From: Bacteroidota bacterium
GTDB lineage: Bacteria > Bacteroidota > Bacteroidia > AKYH767-A > OLB10
Assembly: GCA_016717325.1 (NCBI GenBank)
Contig: JADKFV010000037.1
Location: forward strand, 1-49,411
DNA length: 49,411 nucleotides
Direction: 5' to 3'
Shown here: positions 39,541-49,165 of the stretch, one piece after another
Layout: every line of letters starts with the position of its first letter
Numbering within the stretch: position 1 is the stretch's first letter
The notes under the pieces: model-generated
Databases searched by the model: none
Told to the model about the DNA's origin: nothing
What the model saw: only the letters and a program-made list of their open reading frames with translations
Translations under genes and position numbers: made by a program

Positions 39541-40512
39541 TTAATCGAACGATTGATTTGCCTGACTTGCAAGTTCAATAACCATTTGATATTGTTGAGG
39601 TGTTAAATCGTTATAAAAGAAATTTACCGGGTCTATTTTTTTTCCATCTTTCATCACTTCGTAGTGGCAATGTGGCGCAGTTGAGGCGCCTGTGCTTCCT
39701 ACCAGACCTATACGATCGCCCCGTTTTATTTTCATTCCCGAACGCACCAGTATTTTACTCATATGCCCATACAAAGTTTCGTAACCGTAGCCATGTCTTA
39801 TCACTACATGGTTACCATATCCACGGCCATCAAACTCAATTCTTTCTACAACACCATCGCCCGTTGCATAAATGGTAGTGCCTATTGGTGCTGAAAAATC
39901 TATGCCGGTATGCATCATACTTGTTTTGTAAATAGGATGTATGCGATATCCAAAGCCCGATGCAATTGTTGATCTGCCATCGTTCTTCACCGGCTGAATT
40001 CCAGGAATGGAAGCAAGCATGGCCATTTTATTTTTTGCCATAGAAAATACCTGATCGAAGGAATTTGATTGTACATAAATTTTTTTCTCCAGTACATCCA
40101 CACTTTTCGATACTTCGGTCATCAACTTTGAATTGGAATAGCCCAACAATTCTTTATACCGGTTAATACCTCCAAATCCGGCCTCGCGCATTGTTTTCGG
40201 CAATGGTTCCGCTCAAAAAATAACACGGTAAACATCATCATCTCTTTTTTGTAAATCTACCAGCACTTTTTCCGAAAGCTTTATTCGATTGCTTAGCACA
40301 TCATACTGATCTGTGAGTTCTTCTATTTCGCGTTTAAGTTGCTTTTCTTTTGGCGAGTCGAAAAAGTTATATGCTCCCCAAACAATCACGGCAGCAAAAA
40401 CAAGTGCCGTGGCCATAAATCCCAACACACGCAGCAATTTCTTGCGCACACCTACAATTACCTTTTCATACTTTAAGGTTTGAGGATTAAAATGATATTT
40501 CGATTTAGACAT
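39541..40512 (-). CDS. M23-family LytM peptidase with N-terminal transmembrane helix (in-frame TGA at 40213-40215)
   Basis: Cell-wall endopeptidase of the M23/LytM type; total about 323 codons. The N-terminal part has a cytoplasmic basic end (SKSKYHFNPQTLKYEKV), one transmembrane helix (LLRVLGFMATALVFAAVIVW), a coiled coil and DDVYRVIF. An in-frame TGA follows, then AEPLPKTMREAGFGGINRY in the same frame. The catalytic zinc motifs are HTGIDFSAP (HxxxD) and HCHYE (HxH). Family members read through as IFEAEP at this point, so the TGA is most likely a base error or two compensating indels (TTTTTT run). A -7-like element lies just upstream. MerR is 10 bp downstream. Confidence 0.82.
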
Positions 40513-40781
40513 TTATTGTGTTACAGAGCGAATGCAAAATTAAGAAAATGTATGAATGATGACACTTGATATTAGGAACATAATCCGGAACATTTATAAT
40601 AGAATAGAAAGCCACAGCGATATTACACATTTTAAAAGCAACCGGAGTTAAAAAGGTGCAGCATTTTTTATGTAATAACACATACAAAACAGACTCAAAT
40701 TTACAGGATATAAATTACCTTCGCCCGCTAAAATATTGTGTATTGAGATTTTCTGCAAAGAATAATAATGGCGAGTCGGAA

Positions 40782-41558
40782 ATGACTTTTTTACAACACC
40801 TCGAACAATTGCGTTGGCATTTGGTACGTAGTGCAGCAGTGGTGGTTGTTTTAGCATTAATTGCTTTTTTCAATAAAGAACTTTTATTTGATGGCATTAT
40901 ACTGGCACCTAAAAGTCCCGACTTTATTACCTACAAATGGTTATGCATGTTGAGCGAAAAATTCAACATTGATATGTGCATCAAAGAAATTCCATTTAGA
41001 TTACAAAGCACCGAACTATCGCAGCAATTTACCTTACATATGATGGCGGCCTTTATTGCAGGACTTATTGCAGCCACACCATACATACTTTGGGAAATGT
41101 GGCGGTTCATCAGCCCGGCATTGTCAGCAAAAGAAAAACGGTATTCATTTGGTTTTGTATTTTTTGCATCGGCACTTTTTTTATTGGGCGTGTTGTTCGG
41201 CTACTTTATTATTGCTCCTTTATCTATTAATTTTTTAGGGACATATTCGGTGAGTAATCAGGTGCAAAACATTTTTACACTCGATTCATTTATTTCCATT
41301 GTTACTCTTTTGACACTGGCAGCCGGCATTGTTTTCGAACTGCCCATAGTTGTTTATTTTCTTTCCAAAATAGGATTGATAACACCAAAATTTATGCGGC
41401 AGTATCGTAAACATTCTGTCCTGGTAATACTTGTAGTTGCTGCTGTAATTACACCATCGCCCGACATTACCAGTCAAATGCTTGTTGCTATTCCATTGTA
41501 TTTCTTATTCGAAATTTCTATTTGGATTTCGGCCGCGGTGGCACCCAAACCTGTATGA
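40782..41558 (+). CDS. tatC: Sec-independent protein translocase subunit TatC
   Basis: Inner-membrane core of the twin-arginine translocation system; 258 aa, six transmembrane helices. Start at the ATG at 40782 gives MTFLQHLEQLRW, the conserved TatC N-terminus (SFxxHLxELRxR type). Other signatures are ATPYILWEMWRFISPALSAKEKR, GIVFELPIVVYFLSK and VAAVITPSPDITSQMLVAIPLY. The open frame goes further upstream (KNNNGESE precedes the Met), so a slightly longer N-terminus from a non-ATG start is possible. The next gene overlaps its stop by 4 bp (ATGA). Confidence 0.95.
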   Translation: MTFLQHLEQLRWHLVRSAAVVVVLALIAFFNKELLFDGIILAPKSPDFITYKWLCMLSEKFNIDMCIKEIPFRLQSTELSQQFTLHMMAAFIAGLIAATPYILWEMWRFISPALSAKEKRYSFGFVFFASALFLLGVLFGYFIIAPLSINFLGTYSVSNQVQNIFTLDSFISIVTLLTLAAGIVFELPIVVYFLSKIGLITPKFMRQYRKHSVLVILVVAAVITPSPDITSQMLVAIPLYFLFEISIWISAAVAPKPV

Positions 41559-42079
41559 TAATTATGGATACAACACCTGAAATAAATTTAGAAAAAATAA
41601 AAAAGCAGGCCGTTGTTTTTGAAAGCGAAAATTTAGAATTTCGAACCTATCTCAAAAATTATGCTCACAGCAAACAAATCGATATAATGGTGCAGCGCCT
41701 CAATGGCATATACAGCAATGCTATCGACTGCACGCAATGTGGCAACTGTTGTAAAGAGTTGCAACCATCGCTTGCCGAAAATGATATTGCATTTATGGCA
41801 TCGGTAAAAAATTGTTCTGTTCAGCAATTCGAAAACGAACATACCCAATATGATGAATTGGATAAATACAGATTTATGAAATCGCAGCCATGTCTTTTTC
41901 TTAAAGAAAAGAAATGCAGTATTTATGAAAACCGCCCGGCCTCGTGTGACGAATATCCTCACCTTAATAAGCCCGATTTTAAATACCGCTTAAAGAGTGT
42001 TTTAGCAAACTATGAGTTGTGCCCCATTGTTTATAATGTGGTAGAAGCCTTAAAGAAAGAAACGCATTTCAAAAAATAA
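41555..42079 (+). CDS. YkgJ family cysteine-cluster protein
   Basis: 174-aa protein starting at the ATG at 41555, overlapping the tatC stop by 4 bp (an ATG at 41564 is also possible). The cysteine cluster DCTQCGNCCKELQPS and the second set QPCLFLKEKKC, CSIYENRPASCDEYP and YELCPIVYNV match the YkgJ/CxxCxxCC family, which probably binds zinc or an Fe-S cluster. Exact function unknown; translational coupling to tatC may be incidental. Confidence 0.83.
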   Translation: MIIMDTTPEINLEKIKKQAVVFESENLEFRTYLKNYAHSKQIDIMVQRLNGIYSNAIDCTQCGNCCKELQPSLAENDIAFMASVKNCSVQQFENEHTQYDELDKYRFMKSQPCLFLKEKKCSIYENRPASCDEYPHLNKPDFKYRLKSVLANYELCPIVYNVVEALKKETHFKK

Positions 42080-42094
42080 TTTGCTTCGATTCTT

Positions 42095-42526
42095 TTATTT
42101 CAAATTTTCGAGAACGAAATTTTTACAATAGTCCTTTATCATATTTCTGGTAACTTGAAATTGATGCATTATTTCTTCTTCGTTACCTGTAGCCTTTGCG
42201 GGATCGGGAAAATTATAATGTAAACGCACCGTTATGTTTCCTGCTTGTAAAGGAAAAAAAGGGCAGTGCTCATTTGCATTATCGCATACAGTTATCACAT
42301 AGTCGAATGGCATATTTATGTATTCGTTTACATTGTTAGATGTATGATGGCTGATGCCAATTCCATCTTCGGCCATCGATTTTATTGCCCTGAGATTTAC
42401 GCCATGTGTTTCTATTCCCGCACTATAAACATCAGCCTTGCCATTTGCAAAATGTCGCAAATAACCTTCGGCCATTTGGCTTCGGCAACTATTGCCGGTG
42501 CATAGTATTAGTATTTTTTTCATCAT
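42095..42526 (-). CDS. arsC: Arsenate reductase (low-molecular-weight tyrosine phosphatase type)
   Basis: 143-aa cytosolic enzyme. The CX5R phosphate-binding loop is in ILCTGNSCRSQMAEGYL and the downstream acid is in HYNFPDPAK (DPA loop). Cys83-like and the second thiol in VITVCDNANEHCPFFP match thioredoxin-coupled arsenate reductase chemistry (arsenate to arsenite). It is the last gene of the arsR-DUF6428-arsC run. No arsenite efflux gene (Acr3/ArsB) lies in the window; the next gene beyond is convergent. Confidence 0.87.
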   Translation of the reverse strand: MMKKILILCTGNSCRSQMAEGYLRHFANGKADVYSAGIETHGVNLRAIKSMAEDGIGISHHTSNNVNEYINMPFDYVITVCDNANEHCPFFPLQAGNITVRLHYNFPDPAKATGNEEEIMHQFQVTRNMIKDYCKNFVLENLK

Positions 42527-42643
42527 TACGTTTTATGAGAACAACATAATTTAGTGCGCAAAAAAAATCGTTCGAAAATTAATGAACCTATTATTCTCAG
42601 CCATCGATTTTCAATTTAATTTTTCGCTCTTAAACAAAACTGA

Positions 42644-43116
42644 TTAACAACATTTAGAATCGGTTCCGCAGCAAGAAGTTGCAACAGCAGCTAATTCAGC
42701 AAGTTTTACTTTTACTTTTTCGACAGGAATGCCACAATTATCTTTGGCAAGGCAATCGGTATGTTTAGATGTCAATACAAATTTATTGGTGCCAGCTTCT
42801 ATTCCATAGCGACCAATGGTTTCTTGCTGATATTCTATTTCTACTTCCAAATCATCGGATGCAAATAATTTTTCGGCTTTGGATAGAATGCCCAATAATT
42901 TGCTTGATGAAAGGCGATGATAGAAATCCATAGAGGTCCATAATTGCATGGTAATAAATTTTTCGCTGCGTACCGTTCCTCCGCAGTCGATAAAATCTTT
43001 TGTTACCACACCGGCTTCGGTAATGTGGAAATGTGCCGGAACATCTTTTCCGTTTGGCAAAGAAAACGTTACACTTTCGGTATTTCTTAATTGACTTTAA
43101 ATTCTGATAATTTCAT
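42644..43116 (-). CDS. DUF6428 family protein (frame-broken near 43099)
   Basis: About 157-aa protein of the family found in Bacteroidota arsenic operons. Its start MKLSEF (ATG 43116) goes out of frame after a TTTAAAG run. Restoring one A gives SQLRNTESVTFSLPNGKDV and then the intact PAHFHITEAGVVTKDFIDCG, LWTSMDFYHRLSSSKLL and DCLAKDNCGIPVEKVKV. Cysteine-rich end (ATSCCGTDSKCC). The Cys patterns suggest metal(loid) contact, but no activity is known to me. Gap to arsR is 18 bp. Confidence 0.75.
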
Positions 43117-43134
43117 ATGTTTATTTATTAATGT

Positions 43135-43467
43135 TTAACAACAATTATTTTTCTTCTCATTTAGTTTAGTAAATATTGTTTGGCAATAGGTATGTAGTTT
43201 TTGTATAAATTTTTCATCGATACAATAGCAAATGGCAGTGCCTTCCACATTGCCTTTTATTATGCCGGCATGCTTTAGTTCTTTCAAATGTTGCGATACA
43301 GTAGGCTGAGCAAGCGGCAAGGAATCCACTATATCACCACAGATACATGAATTATTTTTGAGTAAGTAATCGATGATAGCAATACGTGCCGGATGTCCCA
43401 TCGCTTTAGCAATAGAGGCAATAGCATTTTGTTTGTCGGTAAAGTGATCGGTTTTAGTAGCGCCCAT
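43135..43467 (-). CDS. arsR: ArsR-family metalloregulator
   Basis: 110-aa winged-helix repressor. Start at the ATG at 43467; the 17 further codons upstream overlap the promoter palindrome and are rejected. HTH: HPARIAIIDYLLKNNSCICGDIVDSLPLAQPTVSQHLKELKHAGII. The pair SCIC within the helix and the tail KKNNCC are probable metal(loid) ligands, like arsenite-sensing ArsR proteins. It controls itself and the two downstream genes. A perfect palindrome sits just before its start. Confidence 0.9.
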   Translation of the reverse strand: MGATKTDHFTDKQNAIASIAKAMGHPARIAIIDYLLKNNSCICGDIVDSLPLAQPTVSQHLKELKHAGIIKGNVEGTAICYCIDEKFIQKLHTYCQTIFTKLNEKKNNCC

Positions 43468-43477
43468 TTGTATATTA

Positions 43478-43493
43478 TAATATTGCAATATTA
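43478..43493. promoter_or_regulatory. Perfect 16-bp palindrome: likely ArsR operator overlapping the promoter -7 element
   Basis: TAATATTGCAATATTA reads the same on both strands. Its left half on the minus strand, TAATATTG, also matches the -7 consensus TAnnTTTG at 7 of 8 positions, so a bound repressor would cover the promoter. It ends 10 bp before the arsR ATG. ArsR/SmtB proteins bind AT-rich inverted repeats of this kind. Confidence 0.6.
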
Positions 43494-43797
43494 CGATAGA
43501 TATTAATACAATAAACATTGGATTGAGAATTTAACAATAATTTCATTTTGATACTGCCATTAAACATTGAAAAAAATGTCTCACTATTTGAAAACGAAAA
43601 CATTCCCAAAACCACTTTTTAATTTAACTTATTTCGACTACGTGGACGAATACATATAACTTCCGGTAGTATCTGTAATAAAACCATGCATTAACCCGAT
43701 TCGTTACAACTTTACATCGATATGTATTTGACATTATTGCTCAAATATTCTTCAAATTCGAAAAACGGCCTACCCAATTTTTAAATACAAAATTAAG

Positions 43798-43827
43798 TTG
43801 TCAATGAAATTGGCTGCGTTACCTTTG
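43798..43827 (+). promoter_or_regulatory. Bacteroidota-type promoter for the thioesterase gene
   Basis: TTG (43798-43800), 19-bp spacer and TACCTTTG (43820-43827), an exact TAnnTTTG. The ATG at 43842 would have a leader of about 10 nt. The rest of 43520-43790 holds no recognisable gene. Confidence 0.55.
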
Positions 43828-43841
43828 CGCAAAAATATTGT

Positions 43842-44360
43842 ATGATTCGAAATAAAGTTTTTGCAAAAGAAACATTGAGCATTCAAACAGAATTGGTATT
43901 GCCCAATGATACTAACGTGTTGGGAAATTTGATGGGTGGGCGGTTGCTGCATTGGATGGATATAGTAGCCGCCATAAGTGCACACAGGCATTGCCATCGT
44001 GTAGTGGTAACTGCGAGTGTAAACAATGTATCGTTTAACCAACCAATAAAACTTGGACAGATAGTAACTCTGCATGGTAAGGTTTCGCGGTCGTTCAACT
44101 CAAGCATGGAAGTATTTATTGATGTGTGGGTAGAAGACAACGCTGCCGACAAAAAAATAAAATGCAACGAAGCCATTTATACATTTGTGGCCGTTGATCA
44201 ACTGGGTTATCCTATTGCCGTGCCCGAACTGATACCCGAAACCGATGAAGAAAAGGACCGCCATCAAGGGGCACTCAGACGCAAGCAATTGAGCCTTATT
44301 CTGGCAGGAAAAATGAAACCTGCCGATGCGACCGAATTGAAAGCATTATTTACAATTTAA
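43842..44360 (+). CDS. Acyl-CoA thioesterase (hot-dog fold)
   Basis: 172-aa cytosolic hot-dog enzyme hydrolysing acyl-CoA thioesters. Signatures: SIQTELVLPNDTNVLGNLMGGRLLHWMDIVAA (with the active-site N/D region), HRVVVTASVNNVSFNQPIKLGQ, and VAVDQLGYPIAVPELIPE. The C-terminal 40 residues are charged. This is the YciA/BACH-like group; chain-length preference cannot be read from the sequence. asd starts 10 bp after the stop, so the two are co-transcribed. Confidence 0.88.
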   Translation: MIRNKVFAKETLSIQTELVLPNDTNVLGNLMGGRLLHWMDIVAAISAHRHCHRVVVTASVNNVSFNQPIKLGQIVTLHGKVSRSFNSSMEVFIDVWVEDNAADKKIKCNEAIYTFVAVDQLGYPIAVPELIPETDEEKDRHQGALRRKQLSLILAGKMKPADATELKALFTI

Positions 44361-44370
44361 TAAAACAAAA

Positions 44371-45360
44371 ATGAAAGTTGCAGTAGTAGGTGCTACCGGA
44401 CTGGTGGGCACAAAAATTTTGGAAGTACTTGCCGAACGCAATTTTCCGGTGACCGAATTGTTGCCCGTAGCATCAGCAAAATCGGCAGGAAAGAAAATTA
44501 CTTTTAAGAATAAAGAGTATGATGTTATCACTCCCGAACAGGCAATTGAAATGAAACCAGCATTGGCATTATTTTCGGCCGGGGGCAATACATCGTTGCA
44601 CTATGCACCTTTGTTTGCAGCAGCGGGCACCACAGTTGTCGACAATTCATCGGCATGGCGTATGGACCCTGCAAAAAAACTGGTAGTGCCCGAAGTGAAT
44701 GCAGACGCTCTGGAAGCCACCGATAAAATAATTGCCAATCCTAATTGCAGTACCATACAAATGGTGGTAGCGCTTAAGCCTTTGCACGATGCGTACAAAA
44801 TAAAACGTGTTGTTGTGTCTACATACCAAAGTGTAACGGGAACAGGAAAGGCCGCTGTAGATCAATTAATGCAAGAGCGCAATAACTTGCCGGTAACAAT
44901 GGTATATCCGCATACCATCGATTTGAATGTGATACCACAGGTTGATGTTTTTTTAGATAACGATTACACCAAAGAAGAAATGAAAATGGTGCTCGAAACC
45001 CAAAAAATAATGGGCGATAATAATATTAAAGTTACTGCTACAACAGTGCGTATCCCTGTTATGGGCGGACACAGCGAAGCCGTAAATGTGGAATTTGAAA
45101 ACGAATTTGAGATTAGTAAAATAAAGGAAATATTATCTAAAGCCGATGGGGTAATACTGCAAGACAATCCATCCGAAAAAATATACCCCATGCCCAAGTA
45201 TGCGCACGAGAGCGATGCCGTTTTTGTAGGACGCATCAGACGCGATGAAACTCAACCTCGCACGTTAAACATGTGGATAGTGAGCGATAACCTCCGCAAA
45301 GGTGCTGCCACCAATGCAGTGCAAATAGCAGAAGTGTTGTTGAAAAATGGCTGGCTTTAG
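44371..45360 (+). CDS. asd: Aspartate-semialdehyde dehydrogenase
   Basis: Converts L-aspartyl-4-phosphate to L-aspartate-4-semialdehyde with NADPH, the branch point to lysine/diaminopimelate, threonine and methionine. 329 aa, normal. NADP-binding GATGLVG (residues 7-13); phosphate/active-site block NSSAWRM; nucleophile C126 in NPNCSTIQMV; catalytic H234 in MGGHSEAVNVEF. It follows the thioesterase gene by 10 bp. No other lysine-pathway gene is adjacent. Confidence 0.95.
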   Translation: MKVAVVGATGLVGTKILEVLAERNFPVTELLPVASAKSAGKKITFKNKEYDVITPEQAIEMKPALALFSAGGNTSLHYAPLFAAAGTTVVDNSSAWRMDPAKKLVVPEVNADALEATDKIIANPNCSTIQMVVALKPLHDAYKIKRVVVSTYQSVTGTGKAAVDQLMQERNNLPVTMVYPHTIDLNVIPQVDVFLDNDYTKEEMKMVLETQKIMGDNNIKVTATTVRIPVMGGHSEAVNVEFENEFEISKIKEILSKADGVILQDNPSEKIYPMPKYAHESDAVFVGRIRRDETQPRTLNMWIVSDNLRKGAATNAVQIAEVLLKNGWL

Positions 45361-45539
45361 TTTATTGTTATTCCGGCAACTTGATTTCGTTTTATAAGGC
45401 GTAGCTTCGTATACAGTTATAGTTGATCAAGTTAATAAACCTACAAAGAGATTTTATATTCTTGATTTAACTGCTTTATAATATTGTTTCCGATTTACAA
45501 TAAAATCAATGATGCAAGAAGTTCACAATATCGAAACCT

Positions 45540-48500
45540 CTAATTTTTCTTAATCCATTCGGGCATGCGACCAGGAGTGTAAGGCGCATTATTTTGCTCG
45601 AGCAACTGTTCAATTTTTTTGATTTCCATATCGATAGATTTAATTTCGGGCAGCACATTTGCAAATTGATTTGCTGCTATTTCTAACGATTGTATATTGG
45701 TATTGGTAGGGGCACTTGTAGCATTCAAAATATTGAAGGCCACATTGCCAACTCGTCCATTTATTCCCGGTGGTGTTTCAAATTCTCGTCTTGCAATACT
45801 TGCATCGCCATTGAGTTTTATATCCACTTCGCGAAGGCGCTTTTCAACTGCCTGTATTTGTTGTGTAACTCCTGCCATGGGTTGTGGTGCATCAATCACC
45901 GCTTGCTTCATATATTTTATTTTACTTACAAGTTCGCTGCGGTAAGCATCGGCAGCCGATGTGGCACGAAACAGATCGTTCACTTTTTTGCAAAATGCAT
46001 CAAGTGCTTTTTTATCCGATGCAACAAGCGTAGCGGCATTAAGGGCTTTCACCACAAACGATTGTGGCGCTACAATTTCTGTTATTTTATCATCGACAAC
46101 TTTGCTTAGCGATACTTTGTAATTGCCTGGCATGGTCATGTATCCTATTGGTGCCTGATCGTATGGGTTGGTGGCATCGGGCGATTGAAAACTAACTGGC
46201 GATGGCGCTGCATAACGTAAATCCCATTTGATTCTGTTCATGCCCTTTTTTGCCGGAGCTTTTATTTTGCGAACCACTCCCCCACTTTCATCGGTGATGG
46301 TAAACAAAAGATATGGTGCAGGTTGTGCATCTTCCATTCTAATCGAATCGGCACTGGGATAAAAAGGCGGCTCGCCATTTTTTATTTTTTCTTTTTCTGC
46401 TTTTTGCCGTGCTTCTTTTATAGTGAGTATATCATCTTTCAAATAATAACAGAAAACAGCCCCAACAGCGGGATTGGGAGTAGCATAATAACTTTCGCCC
46501 TGAAAACCTTTTAACGGATATCCCACAGGTGTTTCTTCAATATAAGACAGGGCCTCCTTTATTGGAAAAATATGGGCATCGCTTTTAAATGTTTCGGCAG
46601 TGGCATTGCGCAACGATGAATAATCGTCAAGCACATAAAAAGATCGTCCAAATGTTGCAAGCACTAAATCGTTTTCGCGTTTTTGTATCGCAATATCGCG
46701 AACAGCAATTGTTGGCATTCCCCCTTTAAGTTGTATCCATTGTTGCCCACCGGTGTTGGAAAAATAAATGCCAAATTCGGTTCCGGCAAAAAGCAAATTG
46801 CGATCAACATGATCTTCGGCAATGGAATAAACTGTGCCACGTGCCGGAAGATTATTTTGTATTGGTGACCATGAAATTCCACCATCGATGCTTTTAAAAA
46901 TGTATGGTTTAAAATCGCCATAGCGGTGGTGATTAAACGTAGCATAAAAAATATTTTTGTCGTGTGGCGATGCAATAATTTGATTGACATAAGTACGTGC
47001 CGGTACACCGGGAATGTTGTCTATCTGTTTCCAATTTTTACCACCATCTGTTGTTACCTGTATCAATCCATCATCGGTACCTGCCATATTATTTTTTCGT
47101 CAAAGTAGCTTTCGGCAACGGTTACAAGCTGTCCGTAAAAATCTGTGTGGAGGATTTTTGCCACTGCATCCATACTCCAACACTTTGCCCATTAAAGGTA
47201 ATTTATTGCGATCGATCTGTCGCGATAAATCGCCACTTATTGCCTTCCGTGTATTACCGCGGTCGTCACTGCGAAATAATTTGTTGGCACCAAAATATAA
47301 ACGGGTGTTGCTAAAATTCGAGATCAATAATGGCGAATCCCAGTTCCATCGCAATGCGGGTTCATTGTCATTTTGTACCACAGAAATATCAACCACTTCG
47401 CCACTTTTTTTATCGTAACGGCCGAGTGCGCCATATTGTGCCTGTGCATATACAATGTTTGGATCGGAAGGATCAACCTGACTTTCGAAGCCATCGCCAC
47501 TTTGTGTTACAAACCAATCGGCATTAGAAATTCCATTTGCACTTTTGGTACGTGATGGGCCGCCAAGCGAATTGTTATCCTGTGTGCCACCATATACATT
47601 GTAAAATGGTGTTGCATTATCAACTGTAACTTTGTAAAATTGTGTTACCGGTAGGTTCGATTTAAAATTCCAGTTAGCACCATTATCATATGTTTCGTAA
47701 ACACCACCATCGCAGCCCACAAGCAGATGTTGTGTATCATTGGGGTCTATCCACAGGGCATGATTATCAACATGTTTATACTTCTCACCTATCTTATTAA
47801 AAGTACGTCCACCATCTTTCGACACCATCACCCAAAAATCCATGTAGTATATTTTGTTGATGTCTTTGGGATCGCAAAATATTTCCTGATAATAATTTCC
47901 GGCTGTGGCATTGTCGCACATTTTTTCCCAACTGGCACCTCTGTTTGTAGAGCGAAATATTCCGCCTTTCTTGTTGCTGCTTCAACTATGGCAAATAAAT
48001 AATCGGGATTTACGGGTGATATTGCCATATCTATACGACCCACATCGCCCGCTGGAAGGCCATTGCGTAAGGTGTCCCATGTAGCGCCCCCGTCTTCGCT
48101 TTTATACATCATACTCTCAGGGCCACCACTCACATACGAAAAAACCGAACGCCTGCGTTGATGCGATGTGGCATATAAAATATTGCTGTAACGCGGGTCG
48201 ATATGTATTTCGTTGAAGCCTGTATTTTCGCTCACGTTCAAAATTTGTTTCCATGTTTTGCCACCATCGGTTGTTTTGTAAATACCTCGTTCGCCACCTT
48301 CTTTCCACAGTGGTCCGTATGCAGCAACATAAACTGTGTTTGAGTTTTTTGCATCGATGGCAATCATACCTGTGTGCTCGCTGGTTTTAAGTCCCACATT
48401 TTTCCACGACTGTCCGCCATCTTCCGATTTATAAATTCCATCGCCATACGATGCCGAACGTTGGTTATTATTTTCTCCAGTGCCAACCCACACTACATTT

Positions 48501-48838
48501 GTATTGTTGGGATCGATACGCACACAACCAATAGAAAACGAACCTTCGTTTTCGAAAACAGGATCGTAAGTGATTCCGGCATTTGAAGTTTTCCAAACTC
48601 CACCGGCTGCTGCTGCCACAAAATATTCTTTGTGGTTATTAGGGTTTACAGCTAAGTCGCTAATACGGCCCGAAGTTACTGCAGGACCAATGCTTCGGAA
48701 TTTTAGTCCCGAAAACATATCGGCAGTTAGTGCTGAAGTTGAAGTAGCTGGTGTTGATTTTTGCTTTTGCGAATAGCTATGTGTGCAACATAAAATTGAA
48801 CATGCAACAAGAATAAAAAAGGAGGTAGATTTTTGCAT
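45540..48838 (-). CDS. Large sortilin/BNR-type beta-propeller protein (three frame breaks: near 47970, 47175, 47088)
   Basis: About 1,100-aa exported protein. It has a signal peptide (STSFFILVACSILCCTHSYS), then a VPS10/sortilin-like propeller built of Asp-box units (VWKTSNAGITY, KSEDGGQSW, KTTDGGKTW, KSEDGGATW, SKDGGRTF). The pieces join through NKKGGIFRSTNRGASWEKMC (near 47970), SMDAVAKILHTDFYGQLVTV (near 47175) and SYFDEKIIWAGTDDGLIQ (near 47088). The C-terminal ~250 residues form a separate domain (FTITDESGGVVRKIKAP, MPGNYKVSLSKVVDD) and a coiled coil, ending in GRMPEWIKKN. No T9SS domain. Widespread in Bacteroidota as 'glycosyl hydrolase/VPS10'; no enzyme activity is demonstrable here. 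Confidence 0.8.
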
Positions 48839-49100
48839 CGTGAAAATTTTGTTTGATGATTAGATGTGAAAGAACGAAAAAATATTTCGCTGCAAAAAAT
48901 AAATTTTTGTTAATGTAGAAATGTGAAATTGAAAATCATGAATCAAAAATTGTCCTTGCCTGGACCCTGCATTTGCAATGCTGAGGAAATGAACGAAAAT
49001 TAGACTTACATGCATTCCATTCATAATTTCTATCTTCAATTTGCCCAACCCCAAAGTGAAAAATATCAATCTTCAATAAACAAATAACCCAATAACCAAG

Positions 49101-49131
49101 TTTGCATTACATATTTATCTGCATACCTTTG
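49101..49131 (+). promoter_or_regulatory. Bacteroidota-type promoter for sdhC
   Basis: TTTG at 49101-49104, a 19-bp spacer and TACCTTTG at 49124-49131 match the consensus exactly. The leader to the ATG at 49166 is about 30 nt. The other part of the 48839-49100 gap has no recognisable gene. Confidence 0.7.
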
Positions 49132-49165
49132 CGCGGTTTTTCAAACAAAAAGTTACCTAAAACGT

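Noticed and set aside
40213..40215. Alternative genetic code or selenocysteine at the in-frame TGA
   Set aside because: Many genes here end at normal TGA codons (for example tatC), no selenocysteine insertion structure is seen, and the family has Glu rather than Cys at this place.
43468..43518. 17-codon N-terminal extension of arsR
   Set aside because: It would place the palindromic operator and promoter inside the coding region; the Met at 43467 gives the normal family length.
45378..45436. Inverted repeat AACTTGAT/ATCAAGTT between asd and the propeller gene
   Set aside because: Arms are about 8 bp and separated by some 40 bp, without a T tract; too weak to call a terminator.
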